Source of the DNA: Holacanthus passer
Lineage: Eukaryota; Chordata; Actinopteri; Pomacanthidae
Assembly: GCA_025331565.1 (NCBI GenBank)
Contig: JAFREQ010000046.1
Location: 2,730,501-2,794,500, forward strand
Length of the DNA stretch: 64,000 nt
Direction: 5' to 3'
Shown: positions 46,069 to 58,314 of the stretch, one piece after another
How positions within the stretch are numbered: position 1 is the stretch's first letter
Layout: every line of letters starts with the position of its first letter
Program-made: the position numbers and the translations under genes
Notes under the pieces: model-generated
What the model saw: the letters and a program-made list of their open reading frames with translations, nothing else
Databases searched by the model: none
Told to the model about the DNA's origin: nothing

Positions 46069-46440
46069 TCATCACGCGGCCCAGACAGACATATACATGA
46101 TCAAAACATGAATAACTTGCATCTGTTTTACAAACTTCAAGTTTAACAGAACAACGGACAGTTTGGGTCAAACAGTCAGTGATTTACATATTTATTATTT
46201 GTGTCTTCATAAAAAGATTTAAAAGATGAAGATTTCTACTAAATCAAACACGACTTAAATACAAGCTGACCTCTGAACTCTCTGAAGTTGTACTTGTACA
46301 TTCATTCATTTTTAGTTGCCTGATCATTTTTAGACTTTCTAATTTTAGATTTCTGTCTTATTTTTAGACAAGAGTCTTTCTTTCTCTCACAGCTCTTCTT
46401 CTCTTCCGATTACTCCTCTGTCTGCCATGAGTTACTGTTA

Positions 46441-46912
46441 CAGTAGTGGAAGAAGTATTCAGTTGCAAGTGAAGTGAAGTCCTGCATTCAAAATCTTTCC
46501 CTGAGTAAAAATACATAAGTATTAGCAACAAATTGCACTTAAAGTAACAAAAGTAAAAGTACTTATTATGCAAAATGATGCCATTCAAAGTGCTAGATTT
46601 ATTATATTTGTAGTTTAGAAATTTATTCCTGGTTGATTACTTTCTAATCAGCATCTCAGTGTTGTTGAGCTAGAAGTAATTTTAACAACTGTACACACTG
46701 TTGGGTAGTTTCATTTATAACATGTAGATATTTTATAAACTGATCATGTTTGACATATAAAATCTTGATCTGAAAAGTAACTAGTAACTAAAGTAGTAAA
46801 AAGTACAATATTTCCCCCTGAAATGTAGTAGAAGTATAAAGTAACATAAAAGTACCTCAAAGTACTTAAGTACAGTACTTGAGTAAATGTACTTAGTTAC
46901 ATTCCTTCACTG
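46441..46912 (+). repeat. MITE-like repeat with CAGTG/CACTG ends, longest copy
   Basis: It starts CAGTAGTGGAAGAAGTATTC and ends ACATTCCTTCACTG. Near its end is CAGTACTTGAGTAAATGTAC, a sequence repeated at 34681-34705 and 47862-47885. I see no open frame, so the element is non-autonomous. No clean target-site duplication is visible. Confidence 0.65.
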
Positions 46913-47774
46913 TTCACCCTGATGTCCTCTACCAGGTGTAAAAGGAAGCTAAACTCTGCTGTGTCTCTCCTCGTTCTCGTCCTCTCCGGCTCTTTCAAAG
47001 AAAAGGAAAATGAAAGGCAGAGCTAAAAGCCTCTGGCAGCGAAACAGGCCTGAATTTCTGCTGCACTCTTCAGATTGCATGATTTGTCATGTGCCTAATC
47101 TGGAAGTCATCAAGCGCTGTGTTTAGTTTGAGTGCGCTGGTGGAGGAAGGGAGCCACGGGGTTGTGCCAGAGACGTCTCTGTAGTCCACATGGAGGCAGG
47201 AACATCTGTGCACAAATAGTAGTATTTGTTATCTGAGGAAGACGAAGGCAAACACAAGCGAGAGGTGGGAAATGTGTGACTGTTAATTTACAGTATTATA
47301 ATAGTAATGTAAGAAATCTAAAGAGGATTATGAATCTGCAGAATCTGAATCTTTGAGGAGCTTTATAGTGAAGTTTAAAGAGCCACACATTTCCCTCAGG
47401 AGTCGGTAGAGACCAAAAACAGAGACAAAAGAGAGAGAATATTGGACTTAGATTCAGGTGACACAAACAAAAAATGAATGATAACGTTGCTCCATAAATG
47501 CTGGATGTGGAAATAAAGCAACAGCTTCCTAGAAGGTTCATCATATAAACTTAAAAGATGATGATATGTCAATGTTGTGTTGACAATTTGTTTCCAGTAA
47601 AAAAAGTAACTTGAGGGACCATGAGAAGAAAAAACTAAACTGCTACACCTGAACTTTGCTTTGAAATATTGAACAATTTTACTTCACAGAAATCTGAAAC
47701 TTAACAAGACGAGACAGATTGGGCATCACTGGTTATTTGTTTGCCTCTTATATCTATGTAATAGTATCTCTAAG

Positions 47775-47890
47775 TTATTCAATTGTAATGGAGTAAAAAG
47801 TACAATATTTACCTCAGACATTTGTAGAGTCATGTACTGTACAAGTGCCTAAAATCTTCTTCAGTACAGTACTTGAGTAAATGTATAAGT
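47775..47890 (+). repeat. MITE-like repeat fragment, CAGTG/CACTG family
   Basis: GGAGTAAAAAGTACAATATT and CAGTACTTGAGTAAATG tie it to the 46441 copy, about 1 kb away. The terminal CACTG is missing. Confidence 0.5.
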
Positions 47891-48134
47891 TGAATATGAG
47901 ACACACACACACGCAGAGTTCAGTTCTGCATCGGTGGAAAAACTGATCACCCGCTGGCTGGAAAACGTACCCACCCCCACCTCAAGGGCCAAACCGAGGT
48001 CTCAGCAGCAGGCTGGCTGCTCCACTTGCTGCATCTCCTCCCCCTCCCCTCCCTCTCCCCCCTCCCCTTCCCCACAGCGAGACTTTCACTGGATGAAAAA
48101 AATAAACGCAAACCTTATTTTCTTTTCCCTTCTC

Positions 48135-48140
48135 TTTATT
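48135..48140 (-). terminator. Candidate poly(A) signal of lhfpl2
   Basis: TTTATT on the plus strand is AATAAA on the lhfpl2 strand, 917 nt past the stop codon. A second candidate lies at 48538-48543. Which is used cannot be told from sequence. Confidence 0.35.
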
Positions 48141-49056
48141 CGTTTGGCAGAAACAAATGGGAACAGATAGGACACTATCTCTGACTCGACAGACTCCCTG
48201 AAACCAGACATGACTAATAACAGCAATACTTCATTTGTGTGTCCTCATCGTTCAGTCCATGTCTTTGTGCACAGATTACAGGATGTCTGCTGAATGAGGA
48301 CCAGACACAGACCCTTCGCAGGCCGTCTTCCAGCTTAGGCGAAGGATTAAGCTCACTTCATTTCAGGATTTCGCAAAAATAGAGGACAGAGAGAAGCTTC
48401 CTTCGCTTGTCCTCGTGCAGTCTGAGTGAATAATAATTTCCATCGATACATTTCAAGGGTCTGCAAACACACGAATTATTCAAATAACAGTACATTCTGT
48501 AAGCTTTAAAGGACATCCACTCTGATCCTGTGAGTAGTTTATTCTGGCTGAGTAGTGGTTCCCTTGTTGAGTTAACACTCACACGTGGCAAACAGTTAAC
48601 AGATCCAGGTTCGCTGGTCGTGGTGGCAAAAACACCAGTGTTTGTTTTAAGGCAAGACTGACCTCGTCGGCCCAGCCTGGATCGAGCCGATCAATCATTC
48701 TGCGATCAGAACTATGTACAAAATATATATAATCACACTTATTTACAGAACACGTGGCGACAGACAAAGCCCCACCGGGCGTCCACGTGCTTAACACGAA
48801 TGCAATAACAGACACAGCACCTCTAGTGGCAGAAAGACAAAGACACACACTGAGAAAAAAACTTGGCACCTGTAGATTTCTCCCACATAAACACGAGACA
48901 GAGACAAAAAGAAGAGTCAGTTTTAGTGGTAAACAATGCAGGGCCTCCATTTCACAGGCCTCGTGAGAGAAGGCAGAAGGGCAGGTGGTGAGTGTTATCT
49001 CTCCCTTCTTCTTCTTCTTCTCCTCTTTTCCCCGTAAGGTTAAAAGTGTCTGGGCC
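48141..49056 (-). other. lhfpl2 3' UTR (probable)
   Basis: Sequence after the lhfpl2 stop with no coding signal; length depends on which poly(A) signal is used. Confidence 0.4.
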
Positions 49057-49313
49057 TCAGAGGAGGCAGATCAGGCTCTTCCCCTCCTCGATCTCCTCCT
49101 GGACCTTGTCGCTGGAGGTGGCGATCTCGGCCTGCGCGGAGAAGACGGCGCAGATGAAGGTGAGCACGGTGCCGCCCATGGCCGTGTAGAAGGCCCAGCC
49201 CATGGAGCAGAGCCCGGCCCGGTACGGAGCCGCGTCGGGACCGCAGTACAGCTGGACCTTGTCTGAACCCCAGCCAGCGGGGTACAGCATCAGACCCAGG
49301 ATCAGGAAGAGAC
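49057..49313 (-). CDS. lhfpl2: lhfpl2 coding exon 2 with stop (residues 141-225)
   Basis: GLFLILGLMLYPAGWGSDKV, then SMGWAFYTAMGGTVLTFICA and the stop TGA at 49059-49057. The acceptor is TTCCAG. The exon is GC-rich compared with its surroundings. Confidence 0.98.
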
Positions 49314-50787
49314 CTGGAAGGAAAAGAGAGAGAGAGGGCGAAGGTTAACTGATGGGAGTTTATCAAAATACAAACAGCATGATGGCGAGAAAGAACAGTT
49401 CGATTCAGTGTGTGGAAATGGTTCAGTTTAATAAGAATCTTTTCTCAACATCCACGTCAAACATACCGGTGATTTTAAAGATATCATGGGGAGTTTTTGA
49501 CCACTAGTTTATAAGACTGCCCTCAACAATCAGCAGTCGAATCACTGCACTGCTCAGGTTGAAGTAGAGAAGCTGCCATTACTGTAAACCTGCATGTACC
49601 TGTCATTGTCATGTGTGTAAGGTATAAGATCCCGTAGAAGCGGTTACATGTTGGAAATATAGTCACTGAATGCCATTAAAATAAAGGTTATAGTCTATAA
49701 AAACTTCATCATCAGCTGCTGCAAAAATGAGCCACAAGCTTCTGCTCTGAAATCAGTTCTACTTTCTTAAAACTCCATTATTATTGTTTAGATCACATTC
49801 TGGGAGGTTTGTCTATAGATTCAACACATGTCGTTTACTGTCAGTGTAAATATGATTCAGATCTTTCTTTAAACCAAAGTGTCTGATTGAGCATCATAAT
49901 AATCATGACTGCAGCAAATCATCTTCGCGACGGCCACAGTTCTCTGCTACGAAAACATTTCCTGCCAAAGTGCCATCCTGGCATTCGAAGCATCCCACCA
50001 GGACAGAAAGAAAACCACCAGGCAGAAATGATTTCCTGTCAACCGTCTGAAACGTGACTGAAAATAATCACAGCGAGACGTCCAGGAAGGAGCGACCTCA
50101 ACCTGAATCTTGACACACATGTCTGTCAGGTCGGTGCCCGACAGAGAGCAGAGAACAACAGGAAGAAGTAGCCAAAGGCTTTTTCCCGCCTGCCCCAGTC
50201 ACCGCCTGACCCTCCGGCGCCCTGCGTCTCGGCGGAAGGATGGGGTCACTTCCTGTCATACAGTGACCCACTTCTACTCATGCTGACTTGGCTTCAATTC
50301 CTGACACACACACACACACAGCTCTTCTTAAAAATTATACATACAACTTTGTTCTTCAGGTAATTTAATGTCATGAGGTTTTAATCCTTCTCTTTGCTCT
50401 GCACTTCCTCCAGTAGTTGTGGAAGAGTCAGCTGACCAGACGACCAATCAGATCTCAGGAGGAAACATTTGCAATAACGCAATTACGGATCATAAATTAA
50501 CCACACGGCCTCCTTCAACGAGCAGGAGTCGCCGCTTTGCATCGTAGAAATGAACGTGAAGGTGAAACTGTCTCTCTCTCCTCTCTCTCTCTCTCTCTCT
50601 GCTTCCTTTCTTTCTCCTCCCATTCTCTTAAAGAGCCCAATATCGTATTAAACAAGGAAATGAAAACTAGGTCATAAATTCTTTCCACATGTTGCTGCAT
50701 TGCCCTGACGTCCAGACCGGCTCCAGTGATGGATTGAAGGTATGGTTTTAATTCCCAACCCCACCCCTCTCCTAAGACCCCCCCCCT

Positions 50788-50835
<48 letters not shown>

Positions 50836-53800
50836 TCCCACACACCCCTTCCCTACAAGCTGGACCTTCTAACCTAATATCCCGCTGCACTCCACCCATC
50901 TAGCCTCGCTGTTCCCCTGCACTGGCTCTTGTCTCTGTTAACTTCCAAACTGTCAATTCTCCACCATCAATCCATTTCTGATAGCTGCCACCAACCCCAA
51001 CCTCCGCCCCCCTCCTCCTCTCTAACCTCTGCTCCCACAGCCTCCACCCTGTAATACAGCACAGCAGGCCCGCTCCAAGAAATCTGGCCACCCCTCTCCT
51101 TTCCAGGAAAAAAGAAAAGTCGGGTCCACCTCTGGGATCCACGTGAAGAGAAAATGAGAAGAGACAGAAAGAGGGCAAAAGGAAACACTGGCAATCTGTC
51201 AGTTATTTTCTCTGTTAATCGATTATTGTTTGGTCTGTGAAACAGGCCAGAAGGTGACGTCTTCAAGTGTTTGTCCAAAAAGCCCAAAGATATTAAATGA
51301 ACTGTGACGTTAAGAGAAGGAAAAGCAGCAAATATTCACATTCAAGAAGCTGAATGTTGGACTTTTTGATCGATTATAAAAATAGTTGCTGTATTCTGAC
51401 TGGACGCCACTTACATGGTCCAAATACTAAATATGTTGATATCGGCACTGACACTTTTCAACCTTCAAACTTGAGCAGTTTAATTTAACAGCAATAAATC
51501 CTTCCTCATGAAGACTGTTTTTATTAGAGACTCAACTTTATGATCATTACAGAGGCTGTAATTTATCCTGCTTTTGAATTGTGTTGCTTTATACTGGCAG
51601 GTGTTTCTAATATTTTTTAACCTACACAAAATTGGAAGCACTGCACTGATTTTAGCTCATGAACAAGTAACCGAGATCCTGTCATGCTGAAATCGGACTG
51701 TAGAGTCTTGTTGCACCTCATTTTCTAGGTATCACCTCACATATGTAACATTATATTTCTACTGTATTTATTGACTTTTGGTCACTTATAGACACGACAG
51801 ATGCTAAACAATATTAGCATTAATTTGATCATGTTTGTGTCCATGTGATGAATGTTTTAGCTCTGCTTTTGTTCTCCACCACCTCCTGATGGAAACATCT
51901 GGCTCTGAAGCTGCTAAATGCTCCACTTTGTTCACCAGCTTGTCTCTAGCTTTGTCTGTCTGCTGCTGAGAAGATCAAGTACAGTGGGTTCAGCAGAGCT
52001 TTCTGATGAAAACAGCTGGAAAGGTGTTTGACGATGGAAGCGAAACCGTAAAGTTGCGGGCCGTAAAACAATGAACTGAAATCCTCGGAGCTGAGAGAAA
52101 GTCAGGTGTTAATACTCTGTAGGTCGAGCAACACCTTTCACATTACACGCAGCCATGTGATCCAGTGTGAATGTAAAAATACTGATGAGAACATATGGAC
52201 TCACAAACATCAGACTTCCAAACAACTAGAGAACAACATGTTCGGTACCTGTGGCAGGTTTTTGATTGTAGGGTGTAAACAGGTCTTCATGAAACGGCCT
52301 GTGTTGTTTACAGTAACTATACTGCTTCTCAATTAGAGTAGCAACGATTCAGTGGTTGTAAAATGCCACCCACAGTAAAATTACAGCTATATGAATGTAA
52401 ATGCTGTGTACAAACAAATAAAGGCTTTGCTCGTGCTGCATGTTCACTCTACATTTGGTCAGAGACATTATGAAACAGCCACACAACCACTGTCAACACG
52501 AACATCCAGAAATGAGCTATTAATGACAATCAGCCAGTTCTGCTTCACTCTTTTGCGGAACACGTGACATGTTATGTCAGAATCCTCCTCACACATTAAT
52601 CCTGCTTGAGTTCCTGTAAAACACTGTTTTCCTTCCCTCACTTCCAGCCTGGAGCTGAGTCATGGTCAACGGTTGACTCACGGCTGGAGGGAAAGTTTAT
52701 GGTGGGTAATAAAAGCATTCAACACCGAACGCACAAGAAATGGAGACAGTTTTACGGCCGAGTTTGTTTGCCGTCTTGTCTCTAATCCTTCTCGGCTCAA
52801 GTTCGACATGAGTGAGGAGGGCGTTTCGATGAGAAGTCACTCACAGGTAGTCAGACCAGTGGAGAAGAAGTTTGTAGGGACGCCTGACAGAAGACCGTCT
52901 GTTTAAGCCATTCGATTACGCAGAGTGAAGGGAATGGATTTACCTTCAGCTTAAACTGACCGTCAGTTCAATGGCATCTGAGAAACTGTGGCCGTCAGAA
53001 AGTGTGTCAGAGGGGACAAAGGAGCCTCCAGTAAAAAAGTGACATCAGTGTATGTGAAGATTAGGTTAATGGGCTTTGGAGCTACTCTGGCGCAATGACG
53101 TGACCATCTCTGGCAACAGCATCACAATCTTCCCATCTGAGGTCAATCACTTCCCCAAACATCTGCCGTCTGGCTCCAGTTTTCTCATTACCGGAGGGTC
53201 TGCGCCAATAGTGGAAATACTGATTAGTGGAGAGTCAGTGTGGTGGATATCAGAGAGAGTGATATCATTCACAGGCCTCACGAAAAGACAAGCTGAAGAC
53301 TCTTGTGCACAGACTGATTGACTGGAAAAGGACAAAGAAACTTCAGCGGTGACTGTGAGATGTCCGACAGGAGGTATGCCGGGTCTTATCTCTTCCTGTG
53401 GTTGAAATGAGTGAAGGGTTATCGGCCCTCAGCTCCACAGGCACAGAGGAAACCCTTCGCCTCCTCGGCTGTTTGAAGCTCCTCTCGCCCCCTTTCCTCT
53501 TCCGCATCCTCATCCTCTTCACAATGAGGAGACTGAGCGGTGCAGTTTCATTACCTTCAGTCCAACACTCCCAGTCCTCTTATACAGGTAAACAGAGGAC
53601 TTTCAGGTTATGTAACACGATCTCAGGTAGCAGCTATGAGCAGACTCCTCCCAACACTGACTGTCCAATCACAGCTGAGGCGACTCTGTCCTGATCTTTA
53701 TTTACACAAAAACTCAACCGTTAGTCTTCATCTTCAAAGCCCTTTTCTCTTATATAAATGAAATATGTCTGAAAATAATGTGTAATGGAAAACGGTTACG

Positions 53801-55970
53801 GAACAAAAATAACGTTTCTATTTACAATACTGTCCCATAATAGCAGAGCTCGCTGGCGACGCTGCAACAGAAGAACATACTTTATTTCCAGGTCTTCTCT
53901 TGTTGAGGACACTGAGTTTGTGCCTGTGACACGTAGCTTTAGTCTCAGTGTTTTAGCATAATATCATAGTATATTAGTACTGTATGTGGCCATCAAGTGA
54001 AATTTCAAACCGAGTCAGCTGGAAAACATTAAAGTCGACAGAAACAGTTTACAGAGTCAACTACAGCTGATAAAAACTGCGAGCAACAGTTGTCATTTCA
54101 GACGAGAAAATCGATGGTTGTCTAGAAATAACCTGCTCGTGTTTACGTCTGCATGAAATAAAAGACTCGTTGTTTCAACAGTTACAGTTGTCACACCATC
54201 CCCTCCTCATAGATCAGACGCTCAACCGAGAGTTGCATAATTAGCGACGCTTTGGAAAAACTGAAATTGTTTGTAACTGCTATGAATCTGAGCTGAATAA
54301 AGCTTCGGTGTTTTCTGCAGGAGCAATTCGAGCCTGCAAACTCGAAAACGTGTTCAACTGACTGGAGAACAAGAAGTGTTTCTGTTGAGCAATCAAGCAA
54401 ATAAAATGTCATAAAAAAGGTACTTTATATGCTGACATGTAACAGTATATACTGTCTTATTGCTCAACCGTGTATCTGTCATGCAGCTCTTGTCAGATAT
54501 GGGACAGAACATAAGGAATAACTTCTATTATGTCTTGAGTAAACATTGACATTAAGTTATTTCAGTCTCAGTGAGTCGAGAGTCTTCCAGTAGCCGTTCA
54601 TCATTCACTATGGACTGAAGGTCAGCAGGCCGGCACAGAGCTGGGTTTACAGCTCAGCATGTCCTTCACCACACACCCACCTTTTTCTGTTTGGGCCTGC
54701 ACCAAATAAACAACTGTGGGGGAGGACAGCCATAATCACCGGAGAGCTGAGAGCTGCAGTCAGTTCACTGAACATTATCTCATGGCCTCCTCCCCTCCAT
54801 AATTCACCACGGTGAGTCAAAGTGGTCCGAGTTTTGGCCTCAGCCGCGGACGCCGGATACACACCCTTCACACACAACCGGAGATACGCATGCGTCTTCA
54901 GGCCCATCGTGTGTCAGAAAAGCTTCCAGCTGACTGGGCAGAAAGTAAATATTTGGGTGGCAGTTGCTCCGAGTGACAGCTCTGAGGGTGGAAACAAGCC
55001 ACCGTGTGTTTTAAACTCCTCACTGCTTGGGCAAAAGTTCACCGAAGGCTCCAGCAGAATCAAACACATCATTCTCGCAGTGGGAGTTGTGGCGCTCGTA
55101 ATGAATGCGTTCAGCTGAAACTTTTCATTTACCTTGATGAACGGTGGACGCCACAGGAATGAGGAGAAACAATAAAGGTTAGATGAGCAGAGTTAGCTTT
55201 AAGTTTCTGTGTTCTCTTCAGATCGGCACAGTCACATCTTTCTCGTCAACAAGGACGTCGACAGTATGGAGGAACAAAGTAGTTAGTTTGTGATGTGCTG
55301 TAGTACTGAGGTGCTTCTGAGTCTTGGAGGCGTGTGCTGACACTGTGATTGTAGCCACACCTACAGTATATGTGGGACTAATGGCCTGGTTATGCTAGAA
55401 AAGAACTACTTCTAGTTCTCCTTTTATAATGCAACAAAATAGAAACTGAAGAGTTGAACAGTTTTGCAAGTCTTGAGCAGACAGTTATCGCTCATTAGAC
55501 CAGTGACAGGCATGAAAAGTAAAACATATGCGTCGTGTCCACGTCTCACCTGCGATCCCTTGCAGCAGTCCACACACGTTGAAGATGCTCTTCTTCATGA
55601 TGCTCTGGAAGCACATGGTGAAGACCGAGATGAACGCCACGGCACACAGCAGCAGGATCCCTGCCGCCAGGAAGATAGAAGTAGCCTGCCAGAACCCGCT
55701 GGCAATCTCCCCAAAGTGAATGGCATAGGGTCCGCACAGTATTCCACGCTGCAGGTGGGGCAGTTTTATACAGCGGCCGTAGATGCCTAAAGTGGGTCTG
55801 TAGGCCTCTCCGGCTGCGGTGGCCCCATGGGGGCCGAAGACGGCGTCGGGTGTGCGGGGGAATCCTACCAGCCAGTCAGTGCTCATGAAGGCGATGAGCT
55901 CTCCGAACGCGGCCACAATACTCAGCAGAGTCCACAGCATGGAGCGGCAGGTGACAATGACATGGCACAT
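49057..55970 (-). CDS. lhfpl2: LHFPL tetraspan subfamily member 2, complete coding sequence
   Basis: LHFPL2 belongs to the lipoma-HMGIC-fusion-partner-like tetraspan family, related to claudins; the molecular role of LHFPL2 is poorly defined, though a mouse mutation affects reproductive-tract development (established knowledge). Two coding exons give 678 nt and 225 aa (human 228). The start MCHVIVTCRSMLWTLLSIV and the end EEIEEGKSLICLL match human closely. The four membrane segments lie at about 11-30, 96-118, 129-153 and 180-202. The first outer loop (31-95) holds GIYGRC and LCGPYAIHFGEIASGFW. Its part at 36-58 differs most from human, as expected for the variable loop. Frame is open throughout and the splice phase joins in the GIAG codon. 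The gene is convergent with scamp1. Upstream non-coding exons are expected but not proven here. Confidence 0.97.
50571..50600. repeat. CT microsatellite
   Basis: A (CT)n run with one extra C, in the lhfpl2 intron. Confidence 0.9.
50790..50834. repeat. CA microsatellite
   Basis: A (CA)n run of about 45 bp, preceded by a poly-C stretch. Confidence 0.95.
51195..51395 (+). repeat. Dispersed repeat, ATCGATTA-type family
   Basis: GTTAATCGATTATTGTTTGG, GACGTCTTCAAGTGTTTGTC and TATTCACATTCAAGAAGCTG are the order of segments expected for a long copy. It lies in the lhfpl2 coding intron. Confidence 0.6.
51835..52070 (+). repeat. Dispersed repeat, longer copy of the 29220 family
   Basis: Contains GAAACATCTGGCTCTGAAGC, then CCACTTTGTTCACCAGCTTG and GTCTGTCTGCTG. 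It lies in the lhfpl2 intron. No coding capacity is seen. Confidence 0.5.
55550..55970 (-). CDS. lhfpl2: lhfpl2 coding exon 1 (residues 1-140)
   Basis: ATG at 55970-55968, reading MCHVIVTCRSMLWTLLSIVA to GLLQGIA plus one base before donor GTGAGA. A possible acceptor CCACCTTCAG at about 56019 would give 48 nt of 5' UTR in the same exon. Confidence 0.97.
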
Positions 55971-56759
55971 GCTGACGGCTGGAGTCTCCCTCTGTTCAGA
56001 TTTCAACACCGCTGAGAGCTGAAGGTGGAGCGAGGGTCGGAGAGGCCGAGAGCTGAGGTCGTGATCCTTCCTCTGCGGAGATGTGAGAGCGAGTGAACAC
56101 TTCTCAGGAAGGAGTTGGTGACACCGCCGCACACAAAAGGTTCAAGTCAATGATTCACAGTCGGCTGCTTCCCTCTTTCTCTCTCCGCTTCTTTCACTTC
56201 TTATCTCGTGCCGATGTCGCTTCGGCACAGCTGTTGTTCCTCCTCCTTGAACTCACCCTCCTTCTGTTGGCTCGGTCTTCAGACTCTGATTCTGCTGGTT
56301 TTTGGTGTCTACATTGTATTGAAGTTGTGTTCCCGGAGCCAGCCAGCTGGCGTCACATCAGACACACCTAAGACATAAAACAGAGAACAACAGAGCGCTT
56401 TAATTGCATGTATATAAAAGAAGCTCTAAGATGATCAGTAATTTCTGGTTAATTTGAGGAAGAGCGGCTCTCCTGTTTCTCCTCTGTCATATTTGGGAAC
56501 GCAGAAGTGTGGAGAAGGAGGAAAGTGTGGAGGAGGAGCAGGGAGAGGAGGAAGGGAGGCGTCTGGTGTCGATCTTCAGGAGAGGCTCTAATGAGTTGTG
56601 TAGGGACGTGTTCATTTGAAGTGGGCCTCTTCTGTTTTCACTGTGTTTATGTTTGAGGATTTGTGATCAGGGCTCTCGTCTTGTTCTCTACTCCCAGTGG
56701 ATCTGCATGACTGCGGCTGTAAAGATGAAAACTAGAAAAACACTATGCATGTCTGCCTC

Positions 56760-56807
<48 letters not shown>
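56760..56807. repeat. GT microsatellite
   Basis: A pure (GT)n run of about 48 bp upstream of the lhfpl2 coding exons. Confidence 0.95.
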
Positions 56808-56808
<1 letters not shown>

Positions 56809-58286
56809 CGTGGAGTTGGAGATGGGAGGGTTAAAACGTGGAAACTACGGAATGAGAAGCGGATGCAGACAGAGAGAAAAACAAGCCAGAGGCCTCTCAT
56901 GCAGCAGCCCACACAGCTGACCTGGGGTCAGCCAACGGTGGATAACACCACGGCCGTCCGGCTGTCACATGACCGCTGATAACCTCGGTGACATCAACCC
57001 TTCTGCACTGCTGAGTCAGTCACTGCAAATGGTGTCAGGTCATAAAAAAGTCACCAAGAACGAACAAAATCTGTCACAACACATAACTGGATAATATCTT
57101 ACTCCATGTTTTAATAAACGTGTACTTTGCTCTTGTTTATTGCTCATTACAGTCCTATAACCCAGGGGTCAAGAAAGTCTTCGCAGATCATCTCATGCAC
57201 AAACAATGATGAGTTTTGTATCTCGAGCAAAGGTTTGGATGAGTGGTGAGATCCTTCATGATAAACAGTCATTAAAAAAGCGCCACTTAAAGAAACTCTT
57301 GAGCAAGAAACAAAAGCAAAAGATATAAATTCTGGGTACAAAGTTTGAATGGGAAATTGCAGTGTAGGAAGACGTTTCCCATCTTTATACTAAGCTAAAC
57401 TGTCAGCGAATAAGTGTATTTCATAAAATGTAAAGTTATTCATATAAAGCTTGGTTATTTCTCCGAGCAGAATCTTCCTGAACATCGTCTCAACGAGCCT
57501 TTTCTGCTGATTCAACTCGTTCAACCGTTTTCTATAAAAAGGTCTAGTCCTTGACGTAAGTGTCTGAGCGTGACTGAGTTATAAACTGGACTATTTCGCT
57601 AATACAATAATTACATCACAATTAGGGGCCTCATTTTCACACCTCATGATGTTTTCCTTAAAACAAAGTGACGCCTTTTTTCTGATGACAAAAACCACAG
57701 ATTCCAGTAAACAGACAACACAGTGATGACGTCTCTGTCTGAAGCGTTCAGGATCCCTGGGAGACTCACAGAGATTAAACACTGTTTGAGTGAAAAGCCT
57801 GAGATTTGATCTATGAGAGTCAACAAATTTGAGCAAAAAGTAAATTAAAATGTTGTAATGAAAGTGAAGATTAAAAGATGCTTATTGTACACAGGCCTTT
57901 GTGCTCATGTTATAAATACAAGTCAGAGCCAAAGCTGACAGTTGTTTCTTTTCTCTGAGTCGGTTTTTTCTGCCCTGGTTTTCTTGCAGCCTCTCGGGAG
58001 TCTGTTAGTCATTCTCTGTTTGGCAGAGCGGCGCAGGGAGCCGGGGGCCGCTGCTGACACGTGTGCCGCCCGCACCGCGAGGTTTCCATCACTCGGCCCC
58101 TGACGTGCCCGGACAGCGAGGGTCGCCGGAGCCTCGGCCGTCCTTTGAGACGACGAGTGAGTCAGAGCGTTACACAAACTTTGATCTTTGTCGTCCTGTA
58201 GAGATGTCAACAACGGTTCTATTCTCCCCCTGTTTCGTTTTGAGTGCAGAATATGACCCAGATCTGTGGTCTCATACAGGGCGGTG

Positions 58287-58314
58287 GTGTGTGTGTGTGT
58301 GTGTGTGTGTGTGT
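58287..58314. repeat. GT microsatellite
   Basis: A (GT)n run of about 28 bp. Confidence 0.95.

Larger units (their letters stand above)
45241..48134. other. Intergenic region between convergent scamp1 and lhfpl2 3' ends
   Basis: No exon seen. It holds a 12-bp minisatellite (46021-46068), two copies of the CAGTG/CACTG repeat (46441-46912 and 47775-47890), and a long pyrimidine-rich run at 48030-48077. Confidence 0.6.
49314..55549. other. lhfpl2 coding intron
   Basis: A 6.2-kb intron with CT and CA microsatellites (50571-50600 and 50790-50834), an ATCGATTA-type repeat (51195-51395) and a second dispersed repeat (51835-52070). A stretch at 54600-55110 is GC-richer and complex but shows no exon. 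Confidence 0.6.
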
